The notes under the pieces were generated by a model, which was given only the letters and a program-made list of their open reading frames with translations, did no database searches and was not told where the DNA came from. Of a DNA stretch of 32,309 nt, positions 11,069 through 17,589 are shown in pieces (within the stretch, counting starts at the first letter, position 1; each line of letters starts with the position of its first letter). Origin of the DNA: Streptomyces hilarionis (GTDB lineage Bacteria; Actinomycetota; Actinomycetes; Streptomycetales; Streptomycetaceae); the NCBI RefSeq assembly GCF_024539675.1, contig NZ_JAHHIT010000109.1, positions 1 through 32,309 of the forward strand, in the 5' to 3' direction. The translations under genes and the position numbers were made by a program.

Positions 11069-12375
11069 CCAACCAGCCCCGCCCCCAGGCCGACGTCCCG
11101 CCCGCTCCCGAGCTGTTCACCTGGGAGTTCGCCACCGACCCCTATCCCGCCTACGCGTGGCTGCGCGAGCACGCCCCCGTGCACCGCACCGAGCTGCCCA
11201 GCGGTGTCGAGGCCTGGCTGGTCACCCGGTACGCCGACGCGAAGGAGGCCCTCGCGGACCCGCGGCTGTCCAAGAACCCCGCGCACCACGACGAGCCCGC
11301 CCACGCGAAGGGGAAGACCGGCATCCCTGGCGAGCGCAAGGCCGAGCTGATGACGCATCTGCTGAACATCGACCCGCCCGACCACACCCGGCTGCGCCGC
11401 CTGGTCAGCAAGGCGTTCACACCGCGCCGGGTCGCCGAGTTCGCGCCCCGGGTGCAGGAGCTGACCGACCAGCTCCTCGACCGGTTCGCGCAGCGGGGCG
11501 AGGCCGACCTGATCCACGACTTCGCCTTCCCGCTGCCCATCTACGCCATCTGCGACCTGCTGGGCGTCCCGCGCGAGGACCAGGACGACTTCCGGGACTG
11601 GGCGGGGATGATGATCCGGCACGGCGGGGGACCGCGTGGCGGGGTCGCGCGGTCGGTGAAGAAGATGCGCGGCTATCTGCTGGAGCTCATCCACCGCAAA
11701 CGCGCGGAGCTGCCCGCCCGGCCGGCCCCCGGCGAGGACCTCATCTCCGGCCTCATCCGCGCGTCCGACCACGGCGAGCACCTCACCGAGAACGAGGCCG
11801 CGGCCATGGCCTTCATCCTGCTGTTCGCCGGCTTCGAGACGACGGTCAACCTCATCGGCAACGGCGCCTACGCCCTGCTCACCCACCCCGAACAGCGTGA
11901 CCGTCTCCAGCGGTCGCTCACCGGCGTCGACGGCGACCGGTCCCTGCTGGAGACCGGGATCGAGGAACTCCTGCGCTACGACGGCCCGGTGGAGCTGGCG
12001 ACCTGGCGGTTCGCGACCGAGCCGCTGCGCGTCGGCGGCCAGGACATCGCGACCGGCGACCCCGTCCTCGTGGTCCTCGCGGCGGCCGACCGCGATCCGG
12101 CGCGTTTCGCGGACCCCGACGTGCTCGACCTCTCCCGCCGGGACAACCAGCACCTCGGCTACGGGCACGGCATCCACTACTGCCTGGGCGCCCCGCTGGC
12201 CCGGCTGGAGGGCCGGACCGCGCTCGCCACTCTCCTCACCCGGCTGCCCGACCTCCGACTGGCGGCGGACCCGGCCGAGTTGAGGTGGCGGGGCGGGCTC
12301 ATCATGCGGGGCCTGCGCACGTTGCCGGTGGCGTTCGAACCGGAGCGCCCCGATGCCGGACCGGCCCGGGTCTGA
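11065..12375 (+). CDS. Cytochrome P450 (probably CYP107 family)
   Basis: The 436-residue soluble bacterial class I P450 is a heme monooxygenase that would need a separate ferredoxin and reductase; neither is encoded nearby. Key features are an I-helix AGFETT with Glu258-Thr259-Thr260, ExxR at Glu301-Arg304 in EELLRYDGPVE, and the heme loop GYGHGIHYCLGAPLAR with ligand Cys373. It starts at GTG 11065, overlapping the upstream stop (GTGA), so it is co-transcribed and coupled with the NTPase-like/Sel1 gene. The position just before the rpf genes matches that of CYP107U1 in S. coelicolor, a P450 I recall being linked to sporulation; this identity is from memory and not verified. No biosynthetic cluster surrounds it, so a housekeeping or developmental substrate is more likely than a secondary metabolite. 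Confidence 0.93.
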   Translation: MTNQPRPQADVPPAPELFTWEFATDPYPAYAWLREHAPVHRTELPSGVEAWLVTRYADAKEALADPRLSKNPAHHDEPAHAKGKTGIPGERKAELMTHLLNIDPPDHTRLRRLVSKAFTPRRVAEFAPRVQELTDQLLDRFAQRGEADLIHDFAFPLPIYAICDLLGVPREDQDDFRDWAGMMIRHGGGPRGGVARSVKKMRGYLLELIHRKRAELPARPAPGEDLISGLIRASDHGEHLTENEAAAMAFILLFAGFETTVNLIGNGAYALLTHPEQRDRLQRSLTGVDGDRSLLETGIEELLRYDGPVELATWRFATEPLRVGGQDIATGDPVLVVLAAADRDPARFADPDVLDLSRRDNQHLGYGHGIHYCLGAPLARLEGRTALATLLTRLPDLRLAADPAELRWRGGLIMRGLRTLPVAFEPERPDAGPARV

Positions 12376-12465
12376 CCGCATGTCAGCCGGAGTGTGACCG
12401 TTCGGCGAAGCAAAGGTGACCGCTCCTCAACTCTGTGATCTTCACGTGATCTGCGCGGCATGAAC

Positions 12466-12495
12466 TTGTGACAAGTGATCGTCTGCCGATACGTT
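12466..12495 (+). promoter_or_regulatory. Promoter of the first Rpf gene
   Basis: TTGTGA (12466-12471), an 18-base spacer and TACGTT (12490-12495) form a good vegetative promoter, with start near 12502 and a leader of about 63 bases. The -35 lies in the palindrome CTTGTGACAAG (12465-12475). Immediately upstream, around 12435-12450, GTGATCTTCAC is a short symmetric GTG/CAC element that might bind a Crp-like regulator. Confidence 0.55.
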
Positions 12496-12564
12496 CACTC
12501 GTCAGCGCGACCGGTCGGTCCCGGCCGTCGCGCCGGTACTGCTGTCCAGAGAAAGGCCCCCCGC

Positions 12565-13635
12565 ATGCTCTCCGGGAACGGTCGACACCGTCGCCCCCGT
12601 CAGGCTCCGGCCCTGCTCGTCGCTGCCGGGGTGACCGGCTCGGCCATCGCCATCCCGCTGCTCGCCGCCTCCGGCGCCAGCGCGGCCGACGGCACGGTGT
12701 GGGACAAGGTGGCGCAGTGCGAGACCGGCGGCTCGTGGAGCGCCGACAAGGGCGACGGCGAGTTCGGCGGTCTGAGCCTCAGCCAGAAGGACTGGGAGAC
12801 GTACGGGGGGCTCGACTTCGCCGCCCGTCCCGACCTGGCCAGCCGCAACCAGCAGATCGCGGTGGCGCAGAAGGTGCTCGCGGCCCAGGGCATCGGCGCG
12901 TGGGGGACCTGTGGGCTGACCAGCGGCCTCACCAAGGCGAACGGCGCGCTGAACGTGGACACGGGCCTGGGGGACGACTCCTCCGGTTCGTCCTCCTCCG
13001 GACTGTCCGATCTGTCCAGGGGCCTGTCCGGATCCTCGGGCTCCTCGGACTCGGCGGGCTCCTCCGCGGCCTCGGGCGACGCTTCGTCCGATGCGAGCGG
13101 TTCGTCCGACTCGTCCACGGATCCCGCCGGTTCGCCCTCGGGGTCGCCTTCCTCCTCTTCCTCGGCTTCGTCCTCTTCGTCCCCTTCCGCCTCGTCCTCC
13201 GCAGCCGCGGGCGACTCCACCGGCTCCGCCGGGGGCAAGGGTTCGGGCGCCGCGGGCGCCGGACGCACGGGCGACGGCTCGCCCACGGTCACCCCGGAAG
13301 CGGACGAGTCGGACAAGTCGGTACAGGATGTGGGCTCTTGGAGTCTCGTCGACACCGGCGCCCTCGGCTCCGGCCGCCACCGCGGCGCCACCGCCGAGGA
13401 GGACACGGCCAAGAGCGCCACGGACGTCGCGCCCAACGCGGCGGCCCCCGCCTCCGCCGGCCGGCACGCCGCGGCCACCTACGTCGTCCAGGAGGGCGAC
13501 TCGCTCGCCTCCATCGCCGACTCCCTTGGCCTCGACGGCGGATGGCGCGCCCTGTACGCCGAGAACAAGGACCTCATCGGCGCCGACCCGAGCGACATCG
13601 CTGCCGGTCAGACCCTCGACACAGGCGTCCAATAG
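12565..13635 (+). CDS. Secreted resuscitation-promoting factor-like hydrolase with LysM (first Rpf)
   Basis: This 356-residue exported protein has an arginine-rich signal peptide (GRHRRPRQ, hydrophobic core, SGASA-AD). The Rpf transglycosylase-like domain starts at VWDKVAQCETGGSW, with predicted catalytic Glu53 and a second cysteine in WGTCGL. A long Ser/Ala/Asp/Gly-rich linker follows (about 130-300). A C-terminal LysM (about 306-356, YVVQEGDSLASIADSLGL) should bind peptidoglycan. Rpf proteins cleave cell-wall glycan during germination and growth. The motif usually reading GGLQFS reads GGLSLS here, so substrate contacts may differ from RpfA next door. The start at 12565 is set by the signal peptide; the ribosome binding site (AGAAAGG) is modest. 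From memory this is the position of S. coelicolor rpfC. Confidence 0.88.
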   Translation: MLSGNGRHRRPRQAPALLVAAGVTGSAIAIPLLAASGASAADGTVWDKVAQCETGGSWSADKGDGEFGGLSLSQKDWETYGGLDFAARPDLASRNQQIAVAQKVLAAQGIGAWGTCGLTSGLTKANGALNVDTGLGDDSSGSSSSGLSDLSRGLSGSSGSSDSAGSSAASGDASSDASGSSDSSTDPAGSPSGSPSSSSSASSSSSPSASSSAAAGDSTGSAGGKGSGAAGAGRTGDGSPTVTPEADESDKSVQDVGSWSLVDTGALGSGRHRGATAEEDTAKSATDVAPNAAAPASAGRHAAATYVVQEGDSLASIADSLGLDGGWRALYAENKDLIGADPSDIAAGQTLDTGVQ

Positions 13636-13737
13636 GGCGCAAAACCCGGTAAAAACAGCGGGAGTTCACGTCACGCTTCGCGCCGAATGTCCGGTTTGGT
13701 GAAAGTGTGGGATGAGTCTCAGAAGCCCTGATCGTCT

Positions 13738-13767
13738 TTGAAATTCGGCGGATCACGTGTCTACGGT
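13738..13767 (+). promoter_or_regulatory. rpfA promoter
   Basis: TTGAAA (13738-13743), an 18-base spacer and TACGGT (13762-13767) place the start near 13774, directly before the riboswitch leader. This shows that rpfA has its own promoter even though another rpf gene precedes it on the same strand. Confidence 0.65.
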
Positions 13768-13773
13768 CGAGGC

Positions 13774-14010
13774 CGCTCGGCAACCCGAGCCCCGGCCGTC
13801 GCAACGCCGAATCCTGCCAGCGGCAGCCCGGGAACAGTCGTCGCGTCAAGCGCCGTAGGCAGGAGCGGGGGACCCAAGGTAAGCGCCGGGACCGGCTGTA
13901 GAGGCTGGATCCGGCTTGGGGTGAAGTCGCCCCTCCAGGGAGCACTGCTTCCGGAGGAGTGACCGGGCAACTCACACGGCCCGAACCCGACAGCTCACCT
14001 CGCAGGCGTC
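13774..14010 (+). ncRNA. ydaO-type c-di-AMP riboswitch in the rpfA leader
   Basis: The leader is about 250 bases long and non-coding. It holds conserved ydaO/yuaA riboswitch blocks: GGGGGACCCAAG (13867-13878), the paired CTTGGGGTGAA (13915-13925), CCAGGGAGC (13935-13943), and the actinobacterial 3' block with CCGACAGCTCACC (13987-13999) followed by CGCAGGCGT. CCAAG and CTTGG can form the conserved central stem. The ligand of this class is cyclic di-AMP, which in Streptomyces rpfA is known to lower expression of the downstream wall hydrolase. Boundaries are approximate, since no covariance search could be run. Confidence 0.88.
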
Positions 14011-14016
14011 GGTGAG
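13994..14016 (+). promoter_or_regulatory. Hairpin able to mask the rpfA ribosome binding site
   Basis: CTCACC (13994-13999) is perfectly complementary to GGTGAG (14011-14016), which is the first part of the GGTGAGGGG Shine-Dalgarno upstream of the rpfA ATG. The CTCACC strand belongs to the 3' conserved part of the riboswitch, so the aptamer state could control access to the ribosome binding site. This mechanism is inferred from base pairing only. Confidence 0.5.
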
Positions 14017-14026
14017 GGGATCCACC

Positions 14027-14731
14027 ATGCTGTTTTCCGCCAAGGGCAAGCACCGTCGTCCGTCCAAGGCCACCCGCGCCGCCGCTCTGGCCGGCGTCAC
14101 CGGTGTCGCCATCGCCGCTCCGCTGATGGCGGCCGGCAACGCCTCCGCCGCCACCGCCTCCGAGTGGGACGCGGTCGCCCAGTGCGAGTCCGGCGGCAAC
14201 TGGTCCATCAACACCGGCAACGGCTACTACGGCGGCCTCCAGTTCTCCGCCTCCACCTGGGCCGCGTACGGCGGCACGCAGTACGCCGCGCAGGCCAACC
14301 AGGCCTCCAAGTCGCAGCAGATCTCCGTCGCCGAGAAGGTCCTCGCCTCCCAGGGCAAGGGCGCCTGGCCGGTCTGCGGCACCGGCCTGTCCGGCGCCTC
14401 CTACAACGGCGGCTCCGACTCCTCGAACTCCTCCGGCTCCTCCAGCTCCTCCGGTTCGTCGGACAGCGGCAACAGCACCCGCTCGACCGAGAAGCAGAGC
14501 GCCTCCCGCTCCACCGACCGCCCGGCCGCCTCCAAGACGGTCACCACCCCGACCGGCGAGAAGGTCAAGAAGGGTGACGGCGAGTACAAGGTCGTCAAGG
14601 GCGACACCCTCAGCTCCATCGCCGCGAAGCACAAGGTCAAGGGCGGCTGGCACAAGCTGTTCGAGCTGAACAAGGACATCGTCGAGGACGCCAACCTCAT
14701 CTTCCCGGGTCAGCAGCTGCACCTGAAGTGA
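14027..14731 (+). CDS. rpfA: Resuscitation-promoting factor RpfA
   Basis: RpfA is a secreted muralytic enzyme acting on peptidoglycan during spore germination and growth. The 234-residue product has a signal peptide (FSAKGKHRRPSKATRAAALAG, cleaved near NASA-AT). The Rpf domain runs from about residue 43 to 120 (SEWDAVAQCESGGNWS, catalytic Glu54, GGLQFSASTW, WPVCGTG). A Ser-rich linker and a LysM at 187-234 (YKVVKGDTLSSIAAKH) follow. ATG 14027 has GAGGGG ten bases upstream; an in-frame GTG at 14012 lies inside that site and is unlikely. The gene is preceded by its own promoter and a c-di-AMP riboswitch and is followed by a very strong terminator, so it is a monocistronic unit whose output should fall when c-di-AMP is high. 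Confidence 0.95.
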   Translation: MLFSAKGKHRRPSKATRAAALAGVTGVAIAAPLMAAGNASAATASEWDAVAQCESGGNWSINTGNGYYGGLQFSASTWAAYGGTQYAAQANQASKSQQISVAEKVLASQGKGAWPVCGTGLSGASYNGGSDSSNSSGSSSSSGSSDSGNSTRSTEKQSASRSTDRPAASKTVTTPTGEKVKKGDGEYKVVKGDTLSSIAAKHKVKGGWHKLFELNKDIVEDANLIFPGQQLHLK

Positions 14732-14821
14732 CACCCGGCTCCCCGAGAGGCCACAGCGCCCCCACAGGAGAGGTCCGCACACTGAGGACCTCGTGAGGGC
14801 CGCCCCCCGTCCCCACGGGCT

Positions 14822-14863
14822 CCCCGCCCCGGTGCGTGTTCCCCCGTACGCACCGGGGCGGGG
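14822..14863 (+). terminator. Strong rpfA terminator
   Basis: A 16-base perfect stem (14822-14837 with 14848-14863) closes a ten-base loop and is followed by TTTCTCTTT. This is a classical intrinsic terminator with a U-tract, unusual for its quality in this GC-rich sequence. It separates rpfA from eno. Confidence 0.9.
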
Positions 14864-14937
14864 TTTCTCTTTGCCCGCTTCCCGCCCTCGTTTTCGCCCG
14901 CCCGACGTCTCCCGGCAACCTTTCTCGGCCACCCCCT

Positions 14938-14966
14938 TTGTTCCGGGCGTGAACAATAGGTACGGT
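14938..14966 (+). promoter_or_regulatory. Candidate eno promoter
   Basis: TTGTTC (14938-14943), a 17-base spacer and TACGGT (14961-14966) would start transcription near 14973 and give a leader of about 130 bases. A second -10-like TAGGCT occurs at 15016-15021 without a clear -35. Together with the preceding terminator this accounts for the 370-base gap between rpfA and eno; no further gene is seen in it. Confidence 0.45.
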
Positions 14967-15101
14967 CTGTCTGTCCACGGGACGGTCGGTCGGCTGCCGA
15001 CGGCCCGGGGGCGGTTAGGCTCTAGTCGCAAGGCTCGCCGCAGGCCGTCACGGCCCACGGGCCCCGCACAACCAGCGTCACATCCCAAGAAGGAGATGCT
15101 C

Positions 15102-16391
15102 GTGCCGTCCATCGACGTCGTCGTAGCCCGGGAAATCCTGGACTCCCGAGGCAACCCCACGGTCGAGGTCGAGGTCGGCCTCGACGACGGCAGCACGGGT
15201 CGTGCCGCCGTTCCGTCCGGCGCTTCCACCGGCGCCTTCGAGGCCGTCGAGCTCCGCGACGGCGACCCCAACCGCTACCACGGCAAGGGTGTCGAGAAGG
15301 CCGTCCTCGCCGTCATCGAGCAGATCGGCCCGGAGCTCGTCGGCTACGACGCCACCGAGCAGCGCCTGATCGACCAGGCCATGTTCGACCTGGACGCCAC
15401 CGACAACAAGGGCTCGCTCGGCGCCAACGCCATCCTCGGCGTCTCGCTCGCCGTCGCCCACGCCGCCTCCGAGGCCAGCGACCTGCCGCTGTTCCGCTAC
15501 CTGGGCGGACCGAACGCGCACCTGCTGCCCGTTCCGATGATGAACATCCTGAACGGCGGCTCGCACGCCGACTCCAACGTGGACATCCAGGAGTTCATGA
15601 TCGCCCCGATCGGCGCGGAGTCCTTCTCCGAGGCGCTGCGCTGGGGCGCCGAGGTCTACCACACCCTCAAGAAGGTGCTGAAGACCAAGGGCCTGTCCAC
15701 CGGCCTCGGCGACGAGGGCGGCTTCGCCCCGAACCTGGAGTCCAACCGCGCCGCGCTCGACCTCATCATCGAGGCCGTCCAGCAGGCCGGTTACATCCCC
15801 GGCGAGCAGATCGCGCTCGCGCTCGACGTCGCCGCCTCCGAGTTCTACAAGGACGGCAAGTACGAGTTCGAGGGCAAGTCCCGCTCGGCCGCCGAGATGA
15901 CCGAGTACTACGAGGAGCTCGTCTCCGCGTACCCGCTGGTCTCCATCGAGGACCCGCTGTTCGAGGACGACTGGGCCGGCTGGAAGGTCATCACCGACAA
16001 GCTGGGCGACAAGGTCCAGATCGTCGGCGACGACCTCTTCGTCACCAACCCCGAGCGCCTCGCCCGCGGCATCGAGGAGGGCTCCGCGAACGCCCTGCTC
16101 GTCAAGGTCAACCAGATCGGCTCGCTGACCGAGACCCTGGACGCCGTCGAGATGGCCCAGCGCAACGGCTTCAAGTGCATGATGTCCCACCGCTCCGGCG
16201 AGACCGAGGACGTCACCATCGCCGACCTCGCCGTCGCGGTGAACTGCGGTCAGATCAAGACCGGCGCCCCGGCCCGCTCGGACCGCGTCGCCAAGTACAA
16301 CCAGCTGCTGCGCATCGAGGAGATCCTCGACGACGCCGCGGTGTACGCCGGCCGCAGCGCCTTCCCGCGCTTCCGCTCCGCGAACCAGTAG
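15102..16391 (+). CDS. eno: Enolase (phosphopyruvate hydratase)
   Basis: Enolase converts 2-phosphoglycerate to phosphoenolpyruvate in glycolysis, with magnesium. The 429-residue protein has the normal length. It begins PSIDVVVAREILDSRGNPTVEVEV. It contains the flexible-loop sequence SGASTGAFEAVELRDGD, the magnesium-binding IEDPLFEDDW (Glu283), GDDLFVTN, the catalytic lysine Lys335 in LLVKVNQIGSLTET, and HRSGETEDVTIADLAVA. GTG 15102 lies six bases after AAGAAGGAG; an in-frame ATG at 15096 is too close to that site. The downstream genes divIC, DUF501 and ppx follow in the same order as in mycobacteria, but two hairpins after eno suggest partial uncoupling. Confidence 0.98.
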   Translation: MPSIDVVVAREILDSRGNPTVEVEVGLDDGSTGRAAVPSGASTGAFEAVELRDGDPNRYHGKGVEKAVLAVIEQIGPELVGYDATEQRLIDQAMFDLDATDNKGSLGANAILGVSLAVAHAASEASDLPLFRYLGGPNAHLLPVPMMNILNGGSHADSNVDIQEFMIAPIGAESFSEALRWGAEVYHTLKKVLKTKGLSTGLGDEGGFAPNLESNRAALDLIIEAVQQAGYIPGEQIALALDVAASEFYKDGKYEFEGKSRSAAEMTEYYEELVSAYPLVSIEDPLFEDDWAGWKVITDKLGDKVQIVGDDLFVTNPERLARGIEEGSANALLVKVNQIGSLTETLDAVEMAQRNGFKCMMSHRSGETEDVTIADLAVAVNCGQIKTGAPARSDRVAKYNQLLRIEEILDDAAVYAGRSAFPRFRSANQ

Positions 16392-16400
16392 CACGGCACG

Positions 16401-16489
16401 GGCGGAGCGCCGATCCCCCGGGGCCGGGGCTCCCGCCAGTCGTACGTACGTCCCCGTACCCGGTCCCGTACCGTGTGCGGGGACGTACG
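16401..16489 (+). terminator. Tandem hairpins between eno and divIC
   Basis: The first stem pairs GGCGGAGC (16401-16408) with GCTCCCGCC (16429-16437), with one bulged base. The second is a perfect 12-base stem, CGTACGTCCCCG (16445-16456) with CGGGGACGTACG (16478-16489), around a 21-base loop rich in GTAC. Neither has a U-tract. The first is a likely eno terminator or attenuator; the second ends 23 bases before the divIC start and might instead be regulatory. Confidence 0.5.
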
Positions 16490-16512
16490 CACGTGAAGGG
16501 GAGGCGGAGCAC

Positions 16513-16989
16513 ATGCCCGTGAAGGACCGGGACCGGTTCTCCACCGCGACCAGGATCAAGCTGCTCGGCGAGCAGACCGCGGCCCGGGTCTACCGCTCCC
16601 AGACGAAACGCCAGGCCCGCCGCTCGCGCCTCACCGGGCGCGCGGCCCTGCTGGCGCTCGTCCTGTGCACGCTGATCGTCGCCCTGGCCTACCCCATGCG
16701 CCAGTACGTCTCCCAGCGCGCCGAGGTGGCCGACCTGCAACGCGAGAAGGAGCAGGCCGGCGAGCGCGTGCGGCAGCTGCGCGACCTCAAGGCGCGCTGG
16801 CAGGACGACGCGTACGCCGAGCAGCAGATCCGACAGCGACTGCACTACGTGCTGCCGGGGGAGACCGGCTACATCGTCGTCGACCCGGACGCCGCCCAAC
16901 AGTCCCGCGCCGACCTCGGGGCGGCGGACCGCCCCTGGTACGCGAACGTCTGGGACGGGGTCGACTCGTCGGACGCCTCCGACCAGTGA
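16513..16989 (+). CDS. divIC: Septum formation initiator DivIC/FtsB-family protein
   Basis: This is a 158-residue bitopic membrane protein. A basic N-terminal tail (about 1-42) precedes one membrane helix (about 43-61, RAALLALVLCTLIVALAYP) and an extracytoplasmic coiled coil (about 64-95, SQRAEVADLQREKEQAGERVRQLRDLKARW). The conserved block YAEQQIRQRLHYVLPGETGYIVV follows. This is the FtsB/DivIC layout (PF04977). These proteins form a complex with FtsL and FtsQ/DivIB at the division septum. In Streptomyces the complex is needed mainly for sporulation septation. A GGGGAGGCGGAG ribosome binding site precedes ATG 16513. DUF501 follows 21 bases downstream, consistent with an operon. Confidence 0.93.
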   Translation: MPVKDRDRFSTATRIKLLGEQTAARVYRSQTKRQARRSRLTGRAALLALVLCTLIVALAYPMRQYVSQRAEVADLQREKEQAGERVRQLRDLKARWQDDAYAEQQIRQRLHYVLPGETGYIVVDPDAAQQSRADLGAADRPWYANVWDGVDSSDASDQ

Positions 16990-17010
16990 CCGACCGATAG
17001 AAAGACAGGC

Positions 17011-17589
17011 ATGGAAACAGCCCCGCCGACCACCCCGCGCACCGAGCCCACCGACGCGGACGTCGAGGCCTTCAAGCAGCAGCTCGGACGCCCGCCGCGC
17101 GGCCTGCGCGCGATCGCGCACCGCTGCCCCTGCGGACAGCCGGACGTCGTCGAGACGGCCCCGCGGCTGCCCGACGGCACCCCCTTCCCGACGCTGTACT
17201 ACCTGACGTGCCCGAAGGCCAACTCGGCGATCGGCACGCTGGAGGCCAACGGCGTGATGAAGGAGATGACGGAGCGGCTTCAGAGCGATCCGGAGCTCGC
17301 CGCCTCCTACCGCGCCGCGCACGAGGACTACGTCCGGCGCCGCGACGAGATCGAGGAGCTGAAGAACTTCCCCAGCGCCGGCGGCATGCCGGACCGGGTG
17401 AAGTGCCTGCACGTGCTGGTGGCGCACTCCTTGGCGGCGGGCCCGGGCGTCAACCCGCTCGGCGACGAGGCGCTGGCGATGCTCCCGCAGTGGTGGCGCA
17501 AGGGCGCCTGCGTGACCCTGCCGACGGACTCCCCGTCGGAGCCGGCGACGGACCCGGCGGCGGACCCCGCGAGGGGAGAGGCGCGATGA
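17011..17589 (+). CDS. DUF501 domain protein
   Basis: The 192-residue soluble protein matches the actinobacterial DUF501 family (PF04417). Its pattern includes GRPPRGLRAIAHRCPCGQPDVVETAPRLPDGTPFPTLYYLTCPKAN, ELKNFPSAGGMPDRVKCLHVLVAHSLAAGPGVNPLGDEAL and a C-terminal WWRKGACV. The spaced cysteines and histidines (HRCPC, TCP, KCLH, AH) could bind a metal, which is inferred. No biochemical role is established to my knowledge. Its stop overlaps the ppx start (ATGA), and this coupling is conserved across actinobacteria, which suggests a role connected to polyphosphate or (p)ppGpp metabolism. The last 20 residues are an Ala/Asp/Pro-rich disordered tail. Confidence 0.92.
   Translation: METAPPTTPRTEPTDADVEAFKQQLGRPPRGLRAIAHRCPCGQPDVVETAPRLPDGTPFPTLYYLTCPKANSAIGTLEANGVMKEMTERLQSDPELAASYRAAHEDYVRRRDEIEELKNFPSAGGMPDRVKCLHVLVAHSLAAGPGVNPLGDEALAMLPQWWRKGACVTLPTDSPSEPATDPAADPARGEAR

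Noticed and set aside
12990..13230. Ser/Asp-rich linker repeats as a possible CRISPR-like or satellite array
   Set aside because: The tcctcg/ctcgtc repetition encodes a Ser-rich linker of a secreted protein in frame; unit length is irregular and no spacers exist.
13636..13700. Terminator after the first rpf gene
   Set aside because: Only a four- to five-base CCCG/CGGG pairing around an A-rich loop is present, without a U-tract; this is too weak to call.
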